Source of the DNA: Emiliania huxleyi CCMP1516
Taxonomy: Eukaryota; Haptophyta; Isochrysidales; Noelaerhabdaceae
Assembly: GCF_000372725.1 (NCBI RefSeq)
Contig: NW_005202427.1
Span: 1,114,342 to 1,178,341 of the forward strand
Length of the DNA stretch: 64,000 nucleotides
Direction of reading: 5' to 3'
Below the pieces are notes generated by a model that saw only the letters and a program-made list of their open reading frames with translations, did no database searches and was not told where the DNA came from. A program made the position numbers and the translations under genes. Shown piece after piece: positions 50,558 to 59,058 of the stretch. Each line of letters opens with the position of its first letter. The first letter of the stretch is position 1.

Positions 50558-52404
50558 ATGATGAAGCTCTACCTCGCGATCGTCGCGTCGCTCCTCACGC
50601 CCGTCCAGTCGGCCCCGACCCGCCGCCAGTTGGGCATCTCAGGTGACACTTGCGATGTTACGGCGTGCGAGACGGCGTGCGCGGCGGTTGGCAATCCGTA
50701 TGGCCCGTACGCTGGTCGCGGATCGATGGAGACTTGTGTCCATGGCGACTCCGCGTACGGGCCACAAGTCGGATGCAAGGGCTGTGCTTACGTCGATGAT
50801 GGCCCCTCCACCCCGCCCGCCCCCTCCACCCCCCCGCCTTCGCCGCCCGCCCCCCCCTCCACCCCTTCGCCACCTTCGATGCCGCCCTCCCCGTCCCCTC
50901 CGCCTTCTCCGCCGCCGTCCCCCGGCGCCCCCATTGGTGGCGGCGGCGGCGGCGGTGGCGACGATCCCTGCTTCTCCCGCGGCACGTACGCGTGCCGCCT
51001 CCTCGACCCCAAGGCGCGCTCCCTAGGCGGCGAGTCGGACTAGCGAGGCGCCCATTCACACCCGTGCCCCCCCCCCCCCCGGCCCCAGGCCCCCGCCGCC
51101 GAGGCGTACGCCCAGTGCTTCCTCGGTGCCGCCGGCGACGCGGCGACGCGCGCCCCCATGTCCGAGCTCGCCGCGGGCGACACCGTGCTCTCCGACGCGG
51201 ACACCGCCGCGCGCGTCGTCGTCAACCAGCACAAGGTCGAGGACGGCAAGGCCTCGCTCCTCATCACGCTCACGCACGCGCGCGGCTCGCTCGCGCTCAC
51301 GCCCGACCACGTGCTCGAGCTCGACGGCAAGTTCATGCCTGCGCGCGAGGCGCACGTCGGCGCGGCCCTCTCCAACGGCGCGGTCATCGAGGCCATCTCG
51401 CACTCGCGCGGCGGCATCATCAACCCCATCACCGTCACCGGCAAGATCCTCGCGGCGGCCGCCACCGGCGAGCCCGTGCTCGCGGCGACGGGCAACGAGT
51501 GGCTCGCCGACGTGATGCTCTCGGCCTACCCGAAGTACACCCTCTCGTACGCGCTCGCGGCCGCCTTCCCCGCCGCGGTGCAGGCCTACTACGACGGCGC
51601 GCTCGAGCCGCTCTTCACCGCGGCCGTCCCGCACCTCACCAAGATCAAGGCCGCCGCGCCGGCGCCGCTCGTCGGCGTCATTCTCGTGGCGGGCGACGCG
51701 GCGCTCGCCACCGGCTTCGCCGCCTACTCGCTCGGCCTCAAGGGCGTCGCCACTCTCGCCGTGATCGCCGTGGCGGCCGCGCGCAAGGGCAAGAAGCCGT
51801 GAGGCGCGCGCGGCCTGGCCGTCGGAGGTTTGTACAGCCGCTGGGCGGCGCAATAGTTGCCTCCACGTATCGGAGAGAGGAGAAGGGAGGTGCAAGGGGC
51901 GTGCTCTCGTTCTGGTAGTCCGCCTGCCTCCAGCATGTCGTATCGGAGAGAGGAGAGGAGAGGTGCAAGGGGCGTGCGCTCGTTCTGGTAGTCCGCCTGC
52001 CTCCAGCATGTCGGATCGGTCGGAGAGGAGAGGGGTGCAAGGGGCGTGCTCGTTCTGGTAGTCCGCCTGCCTCTGAGCCTGACGGCGCGATCTGGTCGTT
52101 TTGTACATCGTATGTAAATGGTGAGTGCCACCTGCCACTGAGCACACGTTGTATTGTGTAAAGAGATAGTTCAGAAACGAGATATAGAGTTCTGAGTTGT
52201 AGCAACAGCCGGCAGGGGCGGTCACTTGGAGCACTTGGAGAGTGCAGTCGGCAACCACCAACCTCACATCCAGGGCCGGGGAGCTTGAGGAGCGCACCCA
52301 GCGAGCCGGATGATCGGCATCGGGCTACGGGCAGGAAAGCCCTGACCCCTAGGGGGGGGTGCGCGTTCGCAGGGCAAGGGCCTTAAAGTAAACATGGGTC
52401 TCCG
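49918..52404 (+). repeat. Tandem unit 1 (about 2.5 kb), carrying the Hint gene
   Basis: The left and right parts match unit 2 (52605-55104); the middle does not. Similarity covers the 5' flank up to the first codons of the gene. It resumes at GTGATCGCCGTGGCGGCCGC (51761, versus 54489) and runs to GGGTCTCCG. A spacer of about 205 bp (52405-52610), absent from the unit 2-3 junction, separates the units. Confidence 0.75.
50558..51802 (+). CDS. Secreted protein with a Hedgehog-type Hint (Hog) domain
   Basis: Exons 50558-51013 and 51089-51802 (75-bp GC-AG intron) give 389 residues. A signal peptide (MMKLYLAIVASLLTPVQS) is followed by a Cys-rich module (CDVTACETACAAVGN up to VGCKGCAYVDD), a Pro-Ser linker, and then the Hint domain. 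The Hint domain starts CFLGAAGDAATRAPMSELAA with GDTVLSD, contains THARGSLALTPDHVLELDGK (the TxxH motif), and continues NPITVTGKILAA and TGNEWLADVML. In Hedgehog such domains splice off the upstream part by self-cleavage at the first Cys. Here a first Cys followed by Phe and a TPDH are present, so autocleavage is plausible. The last 14 residues (AVIAVAAARKGKKP) are encoded in sequence that also lies, untranslated, behind the neighbouring gene. Confidence 0.83.
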
Positions 52405-52610
52405 AAATAAATAAATAAATAAAATGGGCACGCCAAACGAGGGGTGGGAGAGGGACAGGGTCCCCACCTGCACGAGCAGGATCTTGGAAGGACGATCAGG
52501 GACACAGGGGAACGGGAGCGGGGAGCGCATCGCGACACGGAGGGGGGCTGGGCAGGGTTCACCCACACGACAGGGTCCCAGGGATTCCTCTCTCGTATAG
52601 GACAGGGTCT
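52405..52610. other. Spacer between tandem units 1 and 2
   Basis: Begins with an AAATAAATAAATAAATAAAA run and is bounded on both sides by GGGTCTCCGA. The junction between units 2 and 3 lacks it, so it was inserted here or lost there. No coding content seen. Confidence 0.6.
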
Positions 52611-55104
52611 CCGAGGGTTGGCTCCGCGCGGGGCGTCACATTTTTCTTCAGGTTCCCGTTTGCGACATGTTCCCCTCGCTCGAGCTCGGTCAACTTCGCC
52701 GGGCATCGCCTACACCACTTGGTCTCTACCACAACGCCACAGGTCCAGCTTGTGCCCGCCCCGCCCGCGGCGCGGCGAGCCTCTCTGCGCACCACTCCAG
52801 ATACGGGCTCTCGCCCTGGCCGCGCGCCGCCCTTTTGCCTCGCGAGACAGCGCACGTCAGCCGGAGAGCGCTCCGCCCGACGCCCGCGCTGACCTTGACC
52901 CTGCTGCTCCTGCCTCTGCTCCGCAGGTGTGGGTCGACGGCGCGGAGCAGCGGCCGCCCGCCCGCGTCCCCCGCCCCCGCCCGCCCGCCCCCGCCACGCC
53001 GCTGCATGCGCGCCGCCGCCCCGATGTCCCACACCCTCGCCGGCGGCGCGCCATCTCTGCGCGCCGCCGCCTCCTCCCCTCCACCCACACTGCGCCGCCT
53101 GCGCTTGGGCGCGTCGCTCGAGTGCCCTCACCGCCTGCCCCCCTCCGCTCGCAGGTGCGGCCACGGCCGGTCGAGCAGTCCCTCGCGCCGCGCCCCCTCA
53201 TCCTGCCTCGCCAGCCACCACGCCGCCGTGCGACCACACCCTACCACCGCTTGCGCCCCCCGTTCGCAGGTCAGTGAACGCGGTCATGATGATGCTTACC
53301 TCCGCGATCCTCGCGCTCGCCGCCTCTGCCGCCGGCCAGGAGAAGCCCGGCCACGAGCTCCTCTTTGCCGACATTCCGGCGGACGTGTGCTGGAGCCAGA
53401 CCGACTGCGAGCCCGCGGTGAAGGTCTTCAAGGACGGCACCGTGATGTTGGGACTCTACCACTTCTTCTGGGGAGGTACGACCCATGCATTGATGGGCAT
53501 GTACAACAAGGCTGTGGCCGGATCGACCCACACGGCGATGGGCATGTGGAACACGGTTATGGCCGGATCGACCCATACGGCGATGGGCATGTGGAACACG
53601 GTTATGGGCGGAATGGCCCATACGGTGATGGGCTGGAACAACACGATTATGGGCGGGACGGCCGCGACCGTGATGGGTTACAAAACGGTCGCCACTGGAG
53701 GTATGGCCCAGACCGCGATGGGTTACGAGACGAATGCGATTGGCATGGCTTCTTTGTCGACGGGTTACAAGACGGCGGCGTTTGACATGGCGGTTTCGAT
53801 GGGAAACGGCACGTTGGCAAAGGGCATTTCCTCGGTGCCCCCCCCCCCCCCCCCCCGCCCCAAACCTGGGGCCCCACACCTCACCCCCTGCCCGCCTTTT
53901 TGCCCGCTGCAGGTCTCGATGGGCCCCAAGACCCAAGCAGAAAGTTTTGCGGAGGTTCCCCCCCCCCCCCCCCCCCACCCCCCTTCAAGCAGCGTGGCCT
54001 GCACAGCTGCCCTAACCTCCCCTCCCCTCCCCTCTCAATGAAGGTAGTGATCGGTCAGTTCAACGAGCGCAATCCCATCGGCGAATGCGACCAGTTTGGA
54101 CCCGGCAAACCCTACCCGGGCCCGGCGCCCGAGGGTTGCGCCTCGAGGGGCTGGCCCGAGCGCCTCGAGGGTTTCGAGATGGACATCAACGGCACGATGG
54201 TCACGGTGCCCGCGGCGTGGCAAGGCTACGATGCGGTCTTCCGCGTGGGTGTCGGCACCGGCGAATCCGACCGCAAGGACGCGATCACTGTGTACAAGAA
54301 CGGCACCGTCGTCATCGGTGACCTCCGCACCCCCGGCCCTGGCCGCCGCCTCTCCGCCTCCGACGGCGCGCTCGAGAAGAAGCTCGAGGCGACGGAGAAG
54401 AAGCTCGAGGCGACGGAGAAGAAGCTCGCCGCGCTGGAGGCGGCAGTCATGGCGCTCACGCGCAACCCGTGAGAGCGCTGGCCTGGACGTGATCGCCGTG
54501 GCGGCCGCGCGCAAGGGCAAGAAGCCGTGAGGCGCGCGCGGCCTGGCCGTCGGAGGTCTGTAGCCGCTGGCAATAGTTGCCATGTGTATGGGAGAGAGGA
54601 GAGGAGAGGTGCAAGGGGCGTGCTCTCGTTCTGGTAGTCCGCCTGCCTCCAGCATGTCGTATCGGAGAGAGGAGAGGAGAGGTCAGAGGTGCAAGGGGCG
54701 TGCGCTCGTTCTGGTAGTCCGCCTGCCTCCAGCATGTCGGATCGGTCGGAGAGGAGAGGGGTGCAAGGGGCGTGCTCGTTCTGGTAGTCCGCCTGCCTCT
54801 GAGCCTGACGGCGCGATCTGGTCGTTTTGTACATCGTATGTAAATGGTGAGTGCCACTGAGCACAGCCTGTATTGTGTAAAGAGATAGTTCAGATACGAG
54901 ATATAGAGTTCTGAGTTGTAGCAACAGCCGGCAGGGGCGGTCACTTGGAGCACTTGGAGTGCAGTCGGCAACCTCACATCCGGGGCCGGGGAGCTGAGGA
55001 GCGCACCCAGCGAGCCGGATGATCGGCATCGGGCTACGGGCAGGAAAGCCCTGACCCCTAGGGGGGGGTGCGCGTTCGCAGGGCAAGGGCCTTAAAGTAA
55101 ACAT
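52605..55104 (+). repeat. Tandem unit 2 (about 2.5 kb), carrying the YadA-head-like gene
   Basis: The flanks match unit 1 while the gene between them is unrelated. The start region CGCGGTCATGATGA and the GCGATCxTCGCG of the signal peptide are shared with unit 1. Downstream, small differences in a GGAGAGGAGAGG run separate the copies. Confidence 0.75.
53286..54472 (+). CDS. Secreted YadA-head-like repeat protein with C-terminal coiled coil
   Basis: Exons 53286-53834, 53913-53954 and 54044-54472 give 339 residues. A signal peptide (MMMLTSAILALAASAAGQ) is followed by about ten short repeats of the form THTAMGMWNTVMAGS and AQTAMGYETNAIG. These match the left-handed head repeats (hep/Hag) of YadA-type trimeric adhesins. 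After exon 2 comes a second module (VVIGQFNERN, then VFRVGVGTGESDRKDAITVY and KNGTVVIGD) of the kind found behind such heads. The C-terminus is a heptad run (LEKKLEATEKKLEATEKKLA) that could trimerise. No membrane anchor is seen, so it is likely secreted or cell-surface material. Both introns are GT-AG and contain long C runs. Confidence 0.75.
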
Positions 55105-55111
55105 GGGTCTC
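54473..55111 (+). other. Unit 2 downstream region with relic of Hint C-terminal codons
   Basis: From 54489 the sequence matches 51761-52404. The copy at 54489-54530 still holds codons equivalent to VIAVAAARKGKKP of the Hint protein, but they lie behind the stop of the YadA-like gene. They are therefore untranslated here. Confidence 0.65.
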
Positions 55112-55275
55112 CGAGGGTTGGCTCCGCGCGGGGCGTCACATTTTTCTTCAGGTTCCCGTTTGCGACATGTTCCCCTCGCTCGAGCTCGGTCAACTTCGCC
55201 GGGCATCGCCTACACCACTTGGTCTCTACCACAACGCCACAGGTCCAGCTTGTGCCCGAGATAGAGTTGTAGCAA
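55105..55275 (+). repeat. Tandem unit 3, truncated
   Basis: About 146 bp of the 5' flank (AGGGTTGGCTCCGCGCGGGG to GCTTGTGCCCG) are identical to unit 2. They are then joined to AGATAGAGTTGTAGCAACA, which resembles the far 3' part of the units (near 52190 and 54898). A unit has apparently lost its gene by internal deletion. Confidence 0.65.
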
Positions 55276-55554
55276 CACAAAAACATAGAGATAAGAGAAC
55301 GCCAGCAACCCTATGATTCATCATTCAACCCAAACAAGGGATGGGAAGGAGGACAGGGCCTCACAGAGGATTACGCCACAGTGTCGTTTGAGTCGACAGT
55401 AAATCTCCCACAGCCCACGTAAATCCGTCTTTTTCAGACACCCGGAGCCCTCCGCGGCCGCTTCTACGCCGGCGAAGCACCATCAAGCTGCTGTACGGCC
55501 CCGGCATCGCCTCCCCTGGCTTAGCTCTCAGTCAAGATATTGTGCACATGGGTG
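55276..55554. other. Spacer, possible old copia debris
   Basis: A weak frame near 55480-55555 reads STIKLLYGPGIASPGLALSQ and, across the young insertion, continues GGLYNILTDTEPP at 58204. It is reminiscent of a gag-pre-integrase segment, but this is tentative. Confidence 0.3.
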
Positions 55555-55559
55555 GCCTC
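55555..55559. repeat. Target-site duplication, left (GCCTC)
   Basis: GCCTC directly precedes the left LTR and recurs at 58204-58208 directly after the right LTR. A 5-bp duplication is normal for copia integrases. Confidence 0.75.
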
Positions 55560-55763
55560 CGTCCGGCCGTGCCCCGCGGGGGCGCGGTCGGCACCAGAAG
55601 GGGGTTGATACGTTCTCTAGAGACGACGTAGTCGTGGACGGCCGCAATCACAATGGACGGACACGACGAGACGAGTGTGAAAGCACGGAGGCAACAAAAC
55701 ACACTAGGGTTCGGGAGAAGGCTAGGGTTAGGGAGAGAGTGCCTGACGGGCTTCGGCCCGACG
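55560..55763 (-). repeat. 3' LTR
   Basis: 204 bp, identical to 58000-58203. It is the 3' LTR because the coding strand is minus. Confidence 0.85.
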
Positions 55764-55776
55764 TCCCCCCCCTCGA
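55764..55776 (-). promoter_or_regulatory. Polypurine tract
   Basis: On the coding strand GAGGGGGGGGA directly precedes the 3' LTR, the expected priming site for plus-strand synthesis. Confidence 0.7.
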
Positions 55777-55820
55777 CTTAGTCGAGTAACGACATAGTCG
55801 AGTAACCGTGCACTCTCGGA

Positions 55821-57890
55821 TCACGATGCGTTAGGGAACGTGATGTTCATGACCGGAGATTTGATGTTCATGATCTTGTCACGAAGCTCGAAGAACCGTT
55901 TGGGCTTGAGCGGCTTCGTGAAGAAGTCGGCGAGGTTGGCGTCGCTACGCACGAAGGGGACGCAGAGGCGGTGCGCCTCGATGGCCTCGCGGATGTAGAA
56001 GTGGCGTCGCTCGACGTGCTTGAGCTTGCCATGGTGCTCCGGGTTGTAGGCGGAGGCGATGGCGGCCTGGTTGTCGACGTAAAGCTTCGTCGGCGGGCGC
56101 GGGGAGCCATCGGGGAGCGCGTCGACCTCCTCCTGCAGACGCCGGTACTGCTCGACGTCCTTGGTCGCCTCCGAGGCGGACATGATCTCGGCCTGGCAGG
56201 AAGAGAGGGAGACGGTGGGTTGCTGTTGAACCCTCCAGTCAAGCGTGGCGCCCCACAGGCGGACGAGCCAGCCAGACGTGGATCGACGGGCCGACCAGTC
56301 GGCGTCGCTGAAGGCGTGGAGCTCGTCGTCGGCGGCCGACTCGCCCCGACCGTTGTAGGTAAGACCAAGGTCAGGGTACTCGCGGAGGTAGCACAGGACG
56401 CAGTACACCTCCTCGAACAGAGCGGGTGTGGGCTTCGCCATGGCCCGGCAGAGGAGGCCGACGGGGAGCGCGATGTCGGGGCGCGTGTTCGAGACGAGGT
56501 AGAGAAGAGCCCCGAGGCAGCTCTGGAAGAGGCGGACGACGCGCAGCTCCCTCTCGCTGGTGTCGTCGGTGGCCGCTTGAACTCGCTCTGCGATGCTGAG
56601 GGTGAACGGCGTGTTGTTGGAGTGACGGGCGCCGGGCTCGGCGGGGTTCGGGAGCTCGGCGATGATCTGGTCGAGGTACTCGTCGAGGAGCTTGCGCACG
56701 TACGGCCCCTGCCCGACGTGAACACCGCCCTCGGCGAGTGGGGTGACCTGGACGTTGAGGATGTCGGAGAGCGGGCCCTCGTCCTCAGATTTCCACGAGG
56801 CGTCGATGTCGCGAACGAACTGCGCGTAGAGCGAGTCGGAGACAAGAGCCCCCTCGGCGTCGTACTCGGCGTCGCGCTTGTAGAAGATGATGAGATCGTC
56901 GACGTAGACTCCGATGATGAGCTCGTCGTCCTCAGTGGTGATGCGGTAGATGCAGGGGTCCTCCTTGGACGGGATGAGGCCGGCGCCTCCTTCGTCGCGG
57001 GGACGCTCGAGCCAAGCAAAGAAAGCGCGCTGGAAGCGCCGCCCCGCCTGCTTCATGCCGTAGAGGGGCTTGAGGATGAGGCAGAGCTTGGGCTTGCCGT
57101 TCTCGTCGAGAGCGTTGGCGTGGCCGGCGGGCTGATGCATGAAGGCGATCTCGCCGTCCTCGAGAACTCCCTGGAGGAAGGCGGCGACAAGGTCGCGCCT
57201 ACGAGCCTTGAGCCCGCGGCGGGCAGCAATGTTGAGAAGGAGGCGAAGGGAGGGCATGCGCAGGGTGGAGCAGAACGTCTGGTTGTAGTTCTCGCCGAAC
57301 CTCTGGCTGGACCCGTCGAGACAGCAGCGGGCTTTGTGTTTGCCATTTCGCTTGGTCTTGTAGACCCAAGTGGCACGAGTGGTAGTGAACTCTTTGCCGT
57401 GCTGCAGGGCGATTCGTCGGGCCTCGGCGTAGGTGACGTAGCACCATGTGGAGCCGGCCTCGACGCACTCCTCCATGGTGCACTGGCCACGGATGAAGCG
57501 CTCGACAAAGCGGGGATCGTCTGCTTTCCCGCTATGGTTGCCAAGCTCCTCGAGCTCGGCGGTGAACCAGGCTGCGTCGCCTCGTTGCGCGTCCTGTCGC
57601 ATGGCTTGCCCGTGGCCGGATGGATCGCGCGGTCCGGCAGAGGTACGTGCAGCCAAGATGTGGAGCCCGGGTCGGGGGTGGCCAAATTTCACGATGGCAC
57701 CAGAGGCAGGTGTGAGGCCTCTGTCGAGGGCGGCGTTGACAGGAAAGTCACTGTCGGAGCAATGTCTGAGCCTCCCGGGAGTACTCGAGGCATCGCCGAC
57801 AGAGGGGTCGGGGGTGGAGCCGGCACGGCGTCCGACGACCCCGTGGTGCTCTGGCTTCTTCAGAAGCGGCTTTTGCGATGACTGCGACAT
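55821..57890 (-). CDS. Copia reverse transcriptase / RNase H polyprotein fragment
   Basis: From Met 57890 the frame runs 689 residues; an open frame extends upstream into the LTR. RVT_2-type motifs are TRATWVYKTKRNGKHKARCC, KARRRDLVAAFLQGVLEDGE, LKPLYGMKQAGRRFQRAFF and the catalytic IIGVYVDDLIIFY. RNase H follows, with HAFSDADWSARRSTSGWLV, SLSSCQAEIMSASEATKD and KLYVDNQAAIASAYNPEHHG, and then ANLADFFTKPLKPKRF. The N-terminal 150 residues are poorly conserved and contain no integrase. The frame is intact, so the protein could be active. It copies element RNA into DNA in cytoplasmic particles if Gag is supplied in trans. Confidence 0.85.
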   Translation of the reverse strand: MSQSSQKPLLKKPEHHGVVGRRAGSTPDPSVGDASSTPGRLRHCSDSDFPVNAALDRGLTPASGAIVKFGHPRPGLHILAARTSAGPRDPSGHGQAMRQDAQRGDAAWFTAELEELGNHSGKADDPRFVERFIRGQCTMEECVEAGSTWCYVTYAEARRIALQHGKEFTTTRATWVYKTKRNGKHKARCCLDGSSQRFGENYNQTFCSTLRMPSLRLLLNIAARRGLKARRRDLVAAFLQGVLEDGEIAFMHQPAGHANALDENGKPKLCLILKPLYGMKQAGRRFQRAFFAWLERPRDEGGAGLIPSKEDPCIYRITTEDDELIIGVYVDDLIIFYKRDAEYDAEGALVSDSLYAQFVRDIDASWKSEDEGPLSDILNVQVTPLAEGGVHVGQGPYVRKLLDEYLDQIIAELPNPAEPGARHSNNTPFTLSIAERVQAATDDTSERELRVVRLFQSCLGALLYLVSNTRPDIALPVGLLCRAMAKPTPALFEEVYCVLCYLREYPDLGLTYNGRGESAADDELHAFSDADWSARRSTSGWLVRLWGATLDWRVQQQPTVSLSSCQAEIMSASEATKDVEQYRRLQEEVDALPDGSPRPPTKLYVDNQAAIASAYNPEHHGKLKHVERRHFYIREAIEAHRLCVPFVRSDANLADFFTKPLKPKRFFELRDKIMNIKSPVMNITFPNAS

Positions 57891-57983
57891 CTTTGGCGGG
57901 GACCTCTCCGAGGCTCCCCGCCATCGATTCGCCGGCCATATCTGGGATAGCGTGAAGGGACTCCCCCAAAGTGCTGGTCGTGA

Positions 57984-57999
57984 CCAGTTGACGCTGCCA
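57984..57999 (-). promoter_or_regulatory. Candidate primer-binding site
   Basis: On the coding strand the bases just inside the 5' LTR read TGGCAGCGTCAACTGG. They start with the TGG expected opposite a tRNA CCA end. The matching tRNA is not known to me. Confidence 0.45.
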
Positions 58000-58203
58000 C
58001 GTCCGGCCGTGCCCCGCGGGGGCGCGGTCGGCACCAGAAGGGGGTTGATACGTTCTCTAGAGACGACGTAGTCGTGGACGGCCGCAATCACAATGGACGG
58101 ACACGACGAGACGAGTGTGAAAGCACGGAGGCAACAAAACACACTAGGGTTCGGGAGAAGGCTAGGGTTAGGGAGAGAGTGCCTGACGGGCTTCGGCCCG
58201 ACG
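58000..58203 (-). repeat. 5' LTR
   Basis: Identical to 55560-55763 and followed by the GCCTC duplication at 58204-58208. It is the promoter-bearing LTR for the minus-strand element. Confidence 0.85.
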
Positions 58204-58464
58204 GCCTCTACAATATACTCACTGACACTGAACCTCCCAGAGCTCGTCCCGGTCCGTCACGGCCATCCTCGTCCTCCGGCGGGCCCCCGGCCGCGGCGCG
58301 GTGCGGCGGCGTCACAAATCCGACCACAGAGCACCGGGACGCGGTCGGGCGATCTGAGGCCCAAGTAGGCGAATGCATAGCCCATCCAGGGCTATCACCT
58401 GGACCTATCAACAGGCGCCTGCGGCGCCGTGCTCAGGAGTTGGTTTTCACTCGCTCGAATGTGT

Positions 58465-58697
58465 GCCACCATGTTTGTCAAGCGCCTCTTCATGCTCCGC
58501 CACGTCGCGCCGTACCTCGTCGGCACTGCTTAAATGATCGCCGACGTCTTCACCAAGACGCAGGCGACGCGAGCTATGTTCTTCACCTGTCGCGACTACA
58601 TGCTCAACGCCAGCAACGGCCCCGGCTTTGCTGTGACGCTCCAGGGGCAGGCTGCCCGGCTGTGGAGCAAGCTCGTCGCGACCGTCGGCAAGGCGTG
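58465..58697 (+). pseudogene. Relic of an older plus-strand copia element (RNase H end)
   Basis: A frame reads RHVAPYLVGTA, then a stop, then MIADVFTKTQATRAMFFTCR with DYML. This is the end of a copia RNase H, where ADxxTKxL and a following FxxxR helix are typical. The stop codon between the two parts marks it as decayed. It ends at a TGA near 58697. The young minus-strand element seems to have landed close to or within this older one. Confidence 0.6.
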
Positions 58698-58753
58698 AGT
58701 CATCACCCCTTCGCCGAAGACGCGCGAGTCGTCCGAGATAGTTGCCGATGCAA

Positions 58754-58900
58754 CTAGGGGGGAGCGTTAGAGACGACTCTCTCTCTCCCAACTGTGAACA
58801 GTCGTTATCTGTATATGCGCAGCTATTCATAGCCGCGCCTGTTGTTTGTGTGTGTATCCGCGCTCTTGGCGCGATTACGAGACTGAGTAGTGTGTCGCAC
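58754..58900 (+). repeat. Polypurine tract and LTR start of the older copia element
   Basis: ACTAGGGGGGAGC followed by GTTAGAGACGACTC lies about 60 bp behind the RNase H relic, the layout of a copia polypurine tract and 3' LTR. No second copy of this LTR was found in the window. Confidence 0.45.
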
Positions 58901-59058
58901 TAGTTGTACTTTTCGTAATAGTATTCCGCATTCATTGCGAGGGCGGACCACTCCTAGCGTGCAGACCGCGGGAGCTGGTGCCGCGGCCAGTGTAGACCTG
59001 TCCTGCGCTGTGACGCGGTCAGCTTGAACGGATTCTTTCTGCTGCTTTACGCCGTACG

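Larger units (their letters stand above)
55560..58203 (-). mobile_element. Young Ty1/copia-type LTR element, internally deleted
   Basis: Two 204-bp LTRs (55560-55763 and 58000-58203) are identical as read, and the element is flanked by GCCTC duplications. The LTR ends are an imperfect inverted pair (CGTCCGGCC ... GGCCCGACG) rather than TG...CA. The interior is only about 2.2 kb and holds reverse transcriptase and RNase H. No gag, protease or integrase was recognised, so movement must have used proteins from another copy. The LTR contains CTAGGGTTAGGG, which resembles telomeric repeat. Confidence 0.82.

Noticed and set aside
55700-55745. CTAGGGTTAGGG as an internal telomere
   Set aside because: Only two units, repeated in both LTRs of the copia element; it is part of the LTR, not a telomere.
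55971-57881. 636-residue plus-strand frame
   Set aside because: It is antisense to the copia reverse transcriptase, which carries the YVDD and RNase H motifs.
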